From the NCBI GenBank assembly GCA_012961845.1, contig DTYO01000290.1, positions 1-5,850 on the forward strand: a stretch of DNA of 5,850 nucleotides. The letters are read 5' to 3'. Below, piece after piece: positions 1 through 5,332 of the stretch. The stretch is from Thermodesulfobacteriaceae bacterium. Lineage in GTDB: Bacteria > Desulfobacterota > Dissulfuribacteria > Dissulfuribacterales > UBA3076. Made by a program: the position numbers and the translations under genes. A model generated the notes under the pieces. It worked only from the letters and a program-made list of their open reading frames with translations, did not search any database and was not told the origin of the DNA. Numbering within the stretch: the first letter of the stretch is position 1; each line of letters opens with the position of its first letter.

Positions 1-308
1 CCGAATACGAAAGGAAGCTTTCTAATCTTGATGCAGAGGCGGACCGTATCCTCAAGGTTTTTACCGAGCAAGGGATTGCAGAAAAAGAGAAAATTATTTC
101 TCAGGCCCATGAGGCGGCGGAGAGGATCAAGGCGCAGGCTGAACTGTATGTGGAGCAGGAGCTGGCCAAAGCCAGGGCTGAACTCAGGGCTGAGGCGGCA
201 GATCTTGCCGTTAAGATGGCTGAGGAGCTGATTGTGAAAAACGTGACTGATCAGGATCATCAAAAGCTGATCAGCGAAAACCTTGAAAGGGTGGTGAGCA
301 AGAATTGA
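1..308 (+). CDS. atpF: F1Fo-ATP synthase subunit b, 3' end (partial)
   Basis: The 5' end lies outside the window. The reading frame begins at base 3 and runs 101 codons to the TGA at 306-308. The visible part is highly charged, rich in Ala, Glu, Lys and Arg, with no membrane segment. It has the long-helix, coiled-coil character of the cytoplasmic part of subunit b (for example AEKEKIISQAHEAAERIKAQ, then ELAKARAELRAEAADLAVKM). The ending, MAEELIVKNVTDQDHQKLI, is the usual C-terminal segment that binds delta. Subunit b dimerises into the peripheral stalk, which holds the alpha3beta3 head still against the rotor. The N-terminal membrane anchor, expected in the missing part, cannot be checked. 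Position directly before atpH fits the standard order. Many related bacteria carry two b-type genes (b and b'), and from this fragment I cannot tell which this is. Its stop overlaps the atpH start by four bases, suggesting translational coupling. Confidence 0.93.
   Translation, partial: EYERKLSNLDAEADRILKVFTEQGIAEKEKIISQAHEAAERIKAQAELYVEQELAKARAELRAEAADLAVKMAEELIVKNVTDQDHQKLISENLERVVSKN
293..308 (+). promoter_or_regulatory. Weak ribosome-binding site and TTG start of atpH, overlapping the atpF stop
   Basis: The purine-rich GGTGAG (293-298) precedes a TTG start at 305 whose last bases form the TGA stop of atpF (TTGA). The site is a poor Shine-Dalgarno match and the start codon is rare. Initiation therefore probably depends on ribosomes that finish atpF and restart in place. 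The conserved delta N-terminus begins immediately after, which supports this start over any later one. Confidence 0.6.
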
Positions 309-856
309 CTAGCACAGTTTTAGCCAGGAGATATGCTAAGGCCCTCTTTAACGTGGCTAAAGAGGATGGCAAGCTTGAGGCTTACAGTGAGGCCCTTGCA
401 GAAATAACGGACTTTCTGAATGAGAGTTCTGATGTGGAGAGAGCTCTGGAGAGCCCGGTGTTCCCCCCCGAGGCCAAGCAGTCTATTGTTGAGGAACTTA
501 TAAAGGCCGGCGGGTTTGACGAAGTGCTTTCCAACTTTTTGCGCCTGCTTGTTGAGAGAGGACGGGTTCAGCACCTGAGGTCTATAGTGGATTCCTTCGG
601 GGAGTTGATGGATGAGGAGATGGGAGTGGTCAAGGCCGTAGTGACCACAGCCGTACCTCTGCCGGGAGATCTGAAAGAAAAGATGGCGGGTCTTCTGGCG
701 GAGGCTACCGGTAAGAAGGTAACCCTGAAGGTAGAGGAAAATCCTGCCATTATTGGCGGAATGGTTGCGAGAGTTGGTGACATGGTGTGGGATGGCAGCA
801 TCAGAAGTCAGCTTCAGAAGATAAAAGATTCCATAGGGAGGAGTGAGCTCAGATAA
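305..856 (+). CDS. atpH: F1Fo-ATP synthase subunit delta
   Basis: This 183-residue protein is the delta (OSCP-like) subunit. It sits on top of the alpha3beta3 head and ties it to subunit b in the stator. The N-terminal helical domain opens with ARRYAKALF (residues 8-15 region), a hallmark of the family. The C-terminal domain carries NPAIIGGMVARVGDMVWDGS (146-165), followed by SIRSQLQKIKDSI, the conserved delta signature region. The length is close to the usual 175-185 residues. The start is TTG at 305; no in-frame ATG lies near the conserved N-terminus, and starting later would cut into it. The TTG shares bases with the atpF stop (TTGA, 305-308). A modest purine-rich site, GGTGAG at 293-298, lies about six bases upstream. 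The stop TAA shares one base with the ATG of atpA. Delta is needed at about one copy per enzyme, which fits a weak start codon, but that link is inference. Confidence 0.96.
   Translation: MTSTVLARRYAKALFNVAKEDGKLEAYSEALAEITDFLNESSDVERALESPVFPPEAKQSIVEELIKAGGFDEVLSNFLRLLVERGRVQHLRSIVDSFGELMDEEMGVVKAVVTTAVPLPGDLKEKMAGLLAEATGKKVTLKVEENPAIIGGMVARVGDMVWDGSIRSQLQKIKDSIGRSELR
836..843 (+). promoter_or_regulatory. Strong ribosome-binding site of atpA
   Basis: GGGAGGAG lies inside the end of atpH, 12 bases before the atpA ATG at 856. It is a near-consensus Shine-Dalgarno and contrasts with the weak site of atpH just upstream. Alpha is needed at three copies per enzyme and delta at one, so the difference in strength is in the expected direction. 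The link to stoichiometry is inferred. Confidence 0.7.
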
Positions 857-2379
857 TGGCACAGATAAAAGCGCAAGAAATTAGTGACATAATACAAAAG
901 CAGATCAAGGAATACGAGGCTAAGATTGACCTGGCTGAAACGGGTACCATTCTGTCAGTCGGTGACAACGTCGCAAGGGTGTACGGCGTTCGCAACTGCA
1001 TGGCCATGGAGCTTCTGGAGTTTCCCGGTGGTACCATGGGGATTGCTCTCAACCTGGAGCAGGACAATGTCGGTGTCGCCGTCATGGGTGACGTTTCAGG
1101 GATCAAGGAAGGCGATCCTGTCAAGAGGACAGGTAAGATTGCCCAGGTCCCGGTAGGAGAGGCAATGCTCGGGCGCGTGGTCGATACGCTGGGCAACCCG
1201 ATTGACGGCCAGGGGCCTATCAACGCTACTGAATTCCGCAGGATTGAGGAAAAGGCTCCGGGCGTTATCGACAGGAAGTCTGTTCATGAACCATGCTATA
1301 CAGGACTCAAGGCGGTTGACGCCATGACTCCTATAGGCAAGGGGCAGCGTGAACTCATCATCGGTGACCGGCAGATTGGAAAGACCGCTATCTGTGTAGA
1401 TGCAATCATAGCCCAGAAGGAAACGGACGTTTATTGCATTTATGTGGCCATCGGTCAGAAGCAGGCGACGGTGGCACTGGTGGTCGAGGCGCTGAGGCGG
1501 CACGGAGCCATGGATTATACTACCGTAGTCGCAGCAAGTGCAAGCGAGCCTGCTTCACTCCAGTACCTGTCGGCATTTGCAGGGTGCGCCATGGGAGAAT
1601 ATTTCAGGGACAAGGGGCAGCATGCGCTGATACTGTATGATGATCTGTCGAAGCAGGCGGTATCGTATCGTGAGCTTTCACTGCTACTCAGGCGCCCTCC
1701 GGGACGAGAGGCCTATCCAGGAGACATTTTTTACAACCATTCAAGGCTTCTGGAGCGCGCATCAAAGCAGAATGACGACCTCGGAGCAGGCAGTCTGACT
1801 GCTCTGCCCATAATCGAGACCCAGCAGGGCGACGTGTCGGCATATATTCCCACCAACGTGATTTCGATTACGGACGGGCAGGTCTATCTGGAACCTGCAT
1901 TGTTTTTCGCAGGCGTCAGGCCAGCTATCAACGTCGGACTCTCAGTGTCGCGGGTCGGCGGAGCTGCACAGGTCAAGGCCATGAAACAGGTTGCAGGTAC
2001 ACTTCGGCTGGATCTTGCCCAGTACAGGGAGCTGGCAGCATTTGCACAGTTTGGAAGTGACCTCGACAAGGCTACTCAGCAGCAGCTGAACAGAGGGGAG
2101 AGGCTTGTCGAGATACTTAAACAGCCACAGTATCAGCCGCTTCCAATGGAGAAGCAGGTTACCATTCTGTTTGCAGGAACCAGGGGGCTCTTGGATGAGC
2201 TTCCTGTGGAGACTCTAGCGGATTTCGAAGGCGATCTGTATCAGCATATGGAGCAGAAGCATCAGGATATCTATGATGAACTCAAGGAAAAGGAAGAAAT
2301 CAGTGATGCTCTTGCGCAGAAAATGCAGTCTGCCATAGGCGATTTTGTTAAAGAATTTAAGGCCAACCGAAATCTCTAA
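856..2379 (+). CDS. atpA: F1Fo-ATP synthase subunit alpha
   Basis: This 507-residue protein is the regulatory, nucleotide-binding but non-catalytic subunit of the F1 head, present in three copies. An N-terminal beta-barrel (about 25-95) is followed by the nucleotide-binding domain with Walker A GDRQIGKT (170-177). Walker B is ALILYDD (257-263). The alpha/beta family signature PAINVGLSVS is at 356-365, and the arginine finger that reaches into the beta catalytic site is R366 in SVSRVGGAAQ. A helical C-terminal domain (about 380-507) completes the chain. The alpha-specific glutamine after the Walker A aspartate-arginine pair (Q173) is present, so this is alpha and not beta. The length matches the usual 500-515 residues and no domain is missing. 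The start ATG overlaps the atpH stop by one base (TAATG) and has a strong ribosome-binding site. atpG follows after 18 bases. Confidence 0.99.
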   Translation: MAQIKAQEISDIIQKQIKEYEAKIDLAETGTILSVGDNVARVYGVRNCMAMELLEFPGGTMGIALNLEQDNVGVAVMGDVSGIKEGDPVKRTGKIAQVPVGEAMLGRVVDTLGNPIDGQGPINATEFRRIEEKAPGVIDRKSVHEPCYTGLKAVDAMTPIGKGQRELIIGDRQIGKTAICVDAIIAQKETDVYCIYVAIGQKQATVALVVEALRRHGAMDYTTVVAASASEPASLQYLSAFAGCAMGEYFRDKGQHALILYDDLSKQAVSYRELSLLLRRPPGREAYPGDIFYNHSRLLERASKQNDDLGAGSLTALPIIETQQGDVSAYIPTNVISITDGQVYLEPALFFAGVRPAINVGLSVSRVGGAAQVKAMKQVAGTLRLDLAQYRELAAFAQFGSDLDKATQQQLNRGERLVEILKQPQYQPLPMEKQVTILFAGTRGLLDELPVETLADFEGDLYQHMEQKHQDIYDELKEKEEISDALAQKMQSAIGDFVKEFKANRNL

Positions 2380-2397
2380 GATAGGGGACTCTGATAA

Positions 2398-3285
2398 ATG
2401 CCTGCACTGAAAGATATTCAACTAAAGATTGTTGGTACCAAGAAGACGCAGCAGATCACCAAGGCTATGAATATGGTTGCTGCTGCCAAGCTCAGAGGTG
2501 CCCAACAGCGCATGGAGGATTTCAGGCCCTATGCCGGAAAGTTCGCCTCTGTAATGGGGGAACTTGCCGGGGCTGGAGCCGATCCGAATGCCTTTCCTCT
2601 GATGGCGGTGAGGGACGTGAAGAAGTCTGCACTGCTCATCATTACATCGGACAGGGGGCTTTGCGGAGCATTCAATGCCAACCTAATAAATGCAGCTGAT
2701 AAGCTGCTGAAAGGTGAAAAGGAAAAAGGGCGGGATACAGGCCTGATCTGCGTTGGAAAGAAGGGATTTGATTATTTCAAACGCACTGCTTATCAGGTGT
2801 TGCAGAGCTCGACGGATATAATGGCCAATATACAGATGGCAAATGCCAGGCAGGTCGGTCAGGAAATCATCAGGATGTTTCTGGAAGGAGAAGTCGACGA
2901 AGTCAAGCTCCTGTATGGCCGCTTTGTCAGCGTGGGAATCCAGAAGCCGACCATCAAGCCTCTTCTCCCAATCAGACCGGAGGGATTGAGTGAAAAAGAA
3001 GAGGCGGAGAGCGAAGGCCCGAAGGCTACTTACATATTCGAGCCGGAACCTGAATATATATTGAATCAACTTATGCCCATGTACGTGAATGTCCAGATCA
3101 TGGCAGCCATGCTGGAAACAGGAGCCAGCGAGCAGGCCTCCAGGATGACGGCCATGGATAATGCTACAAAGGCCTGTGACGACATGATCCAGGAACTCAC
3201 TCTGGTTTACAACAAGGCCAGACAGGGTGCCATCACCGGCGAACTCATGGATATCGTAGGTGGAGCTGAGGCCTTGAAGGGCTGA
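2398..3285 (+). CDS. atpG: F1Fo-ATP synthase subunit gamma
   Basis: This 295-residue protein is the central rotor shaft that turns inside alpha3beta3 and couples c-ring rotation to catalysis. The N-terminal helix (1-55) contains IVGTKKTQQITKAMNMVAAAKLR. SDRGLCGAFN (84-93) opens the Rossmann-like middle domain. The C-terminal helix (about 222-295) contains the family signature ITGELMDIVGGAEA (279-292). A charged loop, about 198-210 (SEKEEAESEGPKA), lies in the middle domain; total length is in the usual 285-300 range. There is no sign of the redox-regulated insert of chloroplast gamma. The start ATG follows AGGGG (2383-2387) at ten bases' spacing. The gene ends in tandem stops TGA-TAG (3283-3288), which would limit readthrough toward atpD. 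The last codons overlap the possible -35 element of an internal promoter. Confidence 0.98.
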   Translation: MPALKDIQLKIVGTKKTQQITKAMNMVAAAKLRGAQQRMEDFRPYAGKFASVMGELAGAGADPNAFPLMAVRDVKKSALLIITSDRGLCGAFNANLINAADKLLKGEKEKGRDTGLICVGKKGFDYFKRTAYQVLQSSTDIMANIQMANARQVGQEIIRMFLEGEVDEVKLLYGRFVSVGIQKPTIKPLLPIRPEGLSEKEEAESEGPKATYIFEPEPEYILNQLMPMYVNVQIMAAMLETGASEQASRMTAMDNATKACDDMIQELTLVYNKARQGAITGELMDIVGGAEALKG

Positions 3286-3300
3286 TAGGTAAAATATAAT
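3274..3300 (+). promoter_or_regulatory. Possible internal promoter before atpD
   Basis: A perfect TATAAT (3295-3300) lies in the atpG-atpD gap, with TTGAAG (3274-3279, four of six matches to TTGACA) upstream. The spacer is 15 bases, shorter than the optimal 17, which weakens the case. The box is the centre of an AT-rich perfect inverted repeat, AAATAT-A-ATATTT (3292-3304), so the match could be incidental. If used, transcription would start near 3307 and give an extra atpD-atpC message. No transcript data are available. Confidence 0.35.
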
Positions 3301-3304
3301 ATTT

Positions 3305-3324
3305 CGGGCCGCTGACGGTGCCCG
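3305..3324 (+). promoter_or_regulatory. Hairpin abutting the atpD ribosome-binding site
   Basis: CGGG (3305-3308) pairs with CCCG (3321-3324), and CCG (3309-3311) pairs with CGG (3316-3318) around a CTGA loop. TG (3319-3320) is bulged. A simpler fold, CGGGC with GCCCG and a ten-base loop, is also possible. The last G belongs to the ribosome-binding site GGGGAGG (3324-3330), so the stem stops exactly where the ribosome must bind. It has no T-run and is not a terminator. A role in beta translation or mRNA stability is inferred. Confidence 0.4.
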
Positions 3325-3330
3325 GGGAGG
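3324..3330 (+). promoter_or_regulatory. Ribosome-binding site that fixes the atpD start at 3342
   Basis: GGGGAGG lies 11 bases before the ATG at 3342. An in-frame GTG at 3318 would extend the protein by eight residues (MPGEENTD), but this ribosome-binding site would then lie inside the coding region, and the upstream GTG has no good site of its own. The ATG also gives the usual bacterial beta N-terminus, a short tail and then GKIAQVIGPVVDVEF. Confidence 0.8.
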
Positions 3331-3341
3331 AAAATACAGAC

Positions 3342-4751
3342 ATGGCGAATGAAAATGTAGGAAAAATTGCCCAGGTTATCGGGCCAGTAGTGGATGTGGA
3401 GTTTGAGGCCGGCCAGTTGCCGGATATACTTAATGGACTCCTGGTGACCAACCCTGCAATCGACGACAGTCCGGACAATCTTGTTATTGAGGTGGCGCAG
3501 CATCTCGGAGACAACGTGGTGAGGTGTATTGCCATGGATACAACAGACGGACTTGTCAGGGGTATGGAAGCAAAAAACACGGGGGAGCCGATCAAGATCC
3601 CGGTTGGGCCTGCAACACTCGGCAGGATCATGAATGTTGTGGGGAAACCTGTGGACGGCCTAGGCGACGTAGACCGCACACATGAGGCACCGATTCACCG
3701 CAAGGCTCCGGAGTTCGTGGAGCAGGACACCACAGTCAATGTTCTGGAGACAGGAATAAAGGTTATTGATCTTCTGGTGCCCTTCCCCCGGGGCGGAAAA
3801 ATGGGACTCTTCGGAGGAGCCGGTTGCGGTAAGACAGTCATCATGATGGAAATGGTTCACAATATCGCCATGCAGCACGGCGGAATTTCAGTGTTCTGCG
3901 GTGCCGGCGAGAGGACCAGGGAAGGCAATGACCTGTACCATGAAATGAAGGACTCAGGGGTCCTCCCCAAGGCTGCTCTGATTTACGGCCAGATGACCGA
4001 GCCACCGGGAGCCAGGGCCAGAATTGGACTTACTGGCCTGACCGCCGCAGAGTATTTCCGCGATGAAGAAGGACAGGACGTTCTGTTCTTTATCGACAAT
4101 ATCTTCAGGTTCACTCAGGCAGGTTCAGAAGTCTCAGCACTTTTGGGCCGTATTCCATCGGCTGTTGGTTATCAGCCTACTCTGGCTACCGACCTTGGAG
4201 CTCTTCAGGAAAGGATCACATCGACTACCAAAGGTTCGATTACAGCGGTGGAATGCGTGTATGTGCCTGCTGATGACCTTACTGACCCTGCGCCTGCCAC
4301 CACCTTTGCCCACCTGGACGGTACAGTCGTTCTCTCGAGGCAGATTGCAGAGCTTGGTATTTATCCTGCTGTGGATCCTCTGGACTCTACCTCAAGAATT
4401 CTGGATCCCAACGTCCTGGGTGAAGAGCACTATTCGGTAGCGAGACAGGTGCAGCAGACCCTTCAGAAATACAAGGATCTTCAGGATATCATAGCAATTC
4501 TCGGTATGGACGAGTTGTCAGATGAAGACAAGCTCACAGTGCAGAGGGCGAGGAAAATACAGCGGTATCTGTCCCAGCCGTTCCACGTAGCCGAAACTTT
4601 TACCGGAATGCCTGGGAAATACTGCAAGGTCGAGGATACCGTACGCGGCTTTAAGGAAATACTTGAAGGAAAACATGACGAGCTGCCTGAGCAGGCGTTC
4701 TATATGGTAGGAAATATAGAGGAAGCCGTAGAAAAGGCTGCGAAGGGGTAG
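3342..4751 (+). CDS. atpD: F1Fo-ATP synthase subunit beta (catalytic)
   Basis: This 469-residue protein makes ATP from ADP and phosphate in the F1 head, three copies per enzyme. An N-terminal beta-barrel (about 6-80) precedes the catalytic domain. Walker A is GGAGCGKT (158-165, K164). The catalytic glutamate is E190 in GERTREGND. Walker B is VLFFIDN (247-253, D252). The adenine-stacking tyrosine is Y341 in GIYPAVDPLDSTS, which includes the family signature PAVDPLDSTS (342-351). The torque lever is DELSDED (390-396), a conservative variant of DELSEED. The C-terminus EQAFYMVGNIEEAVEKA is typical. All catalytic residues are present. Two changes stand out: cysteine replaces the common valine in the P-loop (C162), and the usual FAGVGERTR reads FCGAGERTR (C186). 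The start is the ATG at 3342, not the in-frame GTG at 3318. Structured gaps of 56 and 67 bases flank the gene, unlike the tight junctions upstream. Confidence 0.99.
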   Translation: MANENVGKIAQVIGPVVDVEFEAGQLPDILNGLLVTNPAIDDSPDNLVIEVAQHLGDNVVRCIAMDTTDGLVRGMEAKNTGEPIKIPVGPATLGRIMNVVGKPVDGLGDVDRTHEAPIHRKAPEFVEQDTTVNVLETGIKVIDLLVPFPRGGKMGLFGGAGCGKTVIMMEMVHNIAMQHGGISVFCGAGERTREGNDLYHEMKDSGVLPKAALIYGQMTEPPGARARIGLTGLTAAEYFRDEEGQDVLFFIDNIFRFTQAGSEVSALLGRIPSAVGYQPTLATDLGALQERITSTTKGSITAVECVYVPADDLTDPAPATTFAHLDGTVVLSRQIAELGIYPAVDPLDSTSRILDPNVLGEEHYSVARQVQQTLQKYKDLQDIIAILGMDELSDEDKLTVQRARKIQRYLSQPFHVAETFTGMPGKYCKVEDTVRGFKEILEGKHDELPEQAFYMVGNIEEAVEKAAKG

Positions 4752-4795
4752 GTTTTAATCAAATGATTTACCCCGACTGCAACTACGCCGGGGTA
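4745..4795 (+). promoter_or_regulatory. Alternative stems in the atpD-atpC gap
   Basis: TACCCCG (4769-4775) is perfectly complementary to CGGGGTA (4789-4795) across a 13-base loop. The same TACCCC can instead pair with GGGGTA (4745-4750), which includes the first two bases of the atpD stop codon. The two stems cannot form together. Between them lies a small AT-rich inverted repeat, AATCA-AA-TGATT (4757-4768). No T-run follows either stem, so neither looks like a terminator. A ribosome terminating on atpD would cover the upstream arm and favour the downstream stem, just ahead of atpC. A role in setting epsilon translation is inferred. Confidence 0.4.
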
Positions 4796-4818
4796 TAGGC
4801 AGGTAAACGGGAAATATC

Positions 4819-5238
4819 ATGGCAAATCAGATATTATTAGAGATTGTCACTCCAACGAAGCTGGTCGTCAGTCAGGAAGTGGATCTAGCTACTATTCCTG
4901 GGGCGGATGGAGTATTCGGGGTGATGGCAAATCACGCGCCCCTGATAGCCACCTTGAAGTCCGGTGAGATGAGGTATGCAACGGGCGGTGATTCTACACG
5001 GATGGCTGTAAGCGGCGGATTCTGCGAGGTGTCCAGTAACAACCGTATCACTCTTCTGGCAGAGTCGGTTGAGAGAGCCGAGGAGATAGACATAGACCGG
5101 GCTCTGCGGGCGAAGGAAAGGGCTGAGCGCCGGTTGGCAGAAGCCGATGCCCACAGGGAAAAAATAGACATGGCCCGTGCTCAGGCGGCCTTGACCAGGG
5201 CCATGACCAGGCTGAGAATTGCAGGGCATCAGACCTGA
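4819..5238 (+). CDS. atpC: F1Fo-ATP synthase subunit epsilon
   Basis: This 139-residue protein binds gamma and the c-ring at the foot of the central stalk and, in many bacteria, inhibits ATP hydrolysis. The N-terminal beta-sandwich (1-85) contains IPGADGVFGVMANHAPLIATLKSG (26-49), the family's conserved core, and GGFCEV (66-71), usually GGFxEV. The C-terminal helical hairpin (about 88-136) is complete and opens with IDIDRA (90-95). This matches the I/L-D-x-x-R-A motif used for ATP binding in epsilon of Bacillus PS3 and relatives. Whether it binds ATP here is unknown; E. coli also has a version of the motif but binds ATP weakly. Length is normal (about 130-140). The start ATG has only a weak ribosome-binding site (ACGGGAA, 4806-4812), in line with a one-copy subunit. 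A strong terminator begins 25 bases after the stop. Confidence 0.97.
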   Translation: MANQILLEIVTPTKLVVSQEVDLATIPGADGVFGVMANHAPLIATLKSGEMRYATGGDSTRMAVSGGFCEVSSNNRITLLAESVERAEEIDIDRALRAKERAERRLAEADAHREKIDMARAQAALTRAMTRLRIAGHQT

Positions 5239-5263
5239 AACAGACTGAAGAAACTCATATATG

Positions 5264-5292
5264 AAAAGGGCAAGCTTAGGCTTGCCCTTTTT
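5264..5292 (+). terminator. Intrinsic terminator of the ATP synthase operon
   Basis: GGGCAAGC (5268-5275) and GCTTGCCC (5280-5287) form a perfect 8-bp stem with a TTAG loop, followed by five T (5288-5292). AAAA (5264-5267) can pair with the first four T, extending the stem to 12 bp and giving a shape that could also work on the opposite strand. It lies between atpC and glmU and marks the end of the atp transcript. Some readthrough into glmU is possible. Confidence 0.92.
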
Positions 5293-5332
5293 GCGTATTG
5301 GAGGAAACCAACAAGGAAAGGTGGCCTAGGGA

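Noticed and set aside
320..862. Long open frame on the - strand covering nearly all of atpH (180 codons)
   Set aside because: It is antisense to a clear delta gene, its translation resembles no family I recognise, and it has no obvious ribosome-binding site. It is best explained as a shadow of coding sequence.
3318..3341. Eight-residue N-terminal extension of beta from GTG 3318
   Set aside because: The ribosome-binding site GGGGAGG lies inside it, and the ATG at 3342 gives the normal beta N-terminus.
3245..3679. Open frame on the - strand across the atpG-atpD junction (144 codons)
   Set aside because: Its composition is dominated by Ser, Pro and Thr, as expected from reading conserved coding DNA backwards, and it overlaps the well-supported atpG and atpD genes.
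4063..4440. Open frame on the + strand inside atpD in another frame (125 codons)
   Set aside because: It lies wholly within the catalytic domain of beta, and its Leu/Trp-rich translation has no recognisable motif. It is a frame shadow.
4769..4795. Terminator between atpD and atpC
   Set aside because: The stem is real, but no T-run follows it and atpC must be transcribed with the operon, so it is described as a possible regulatory structure.
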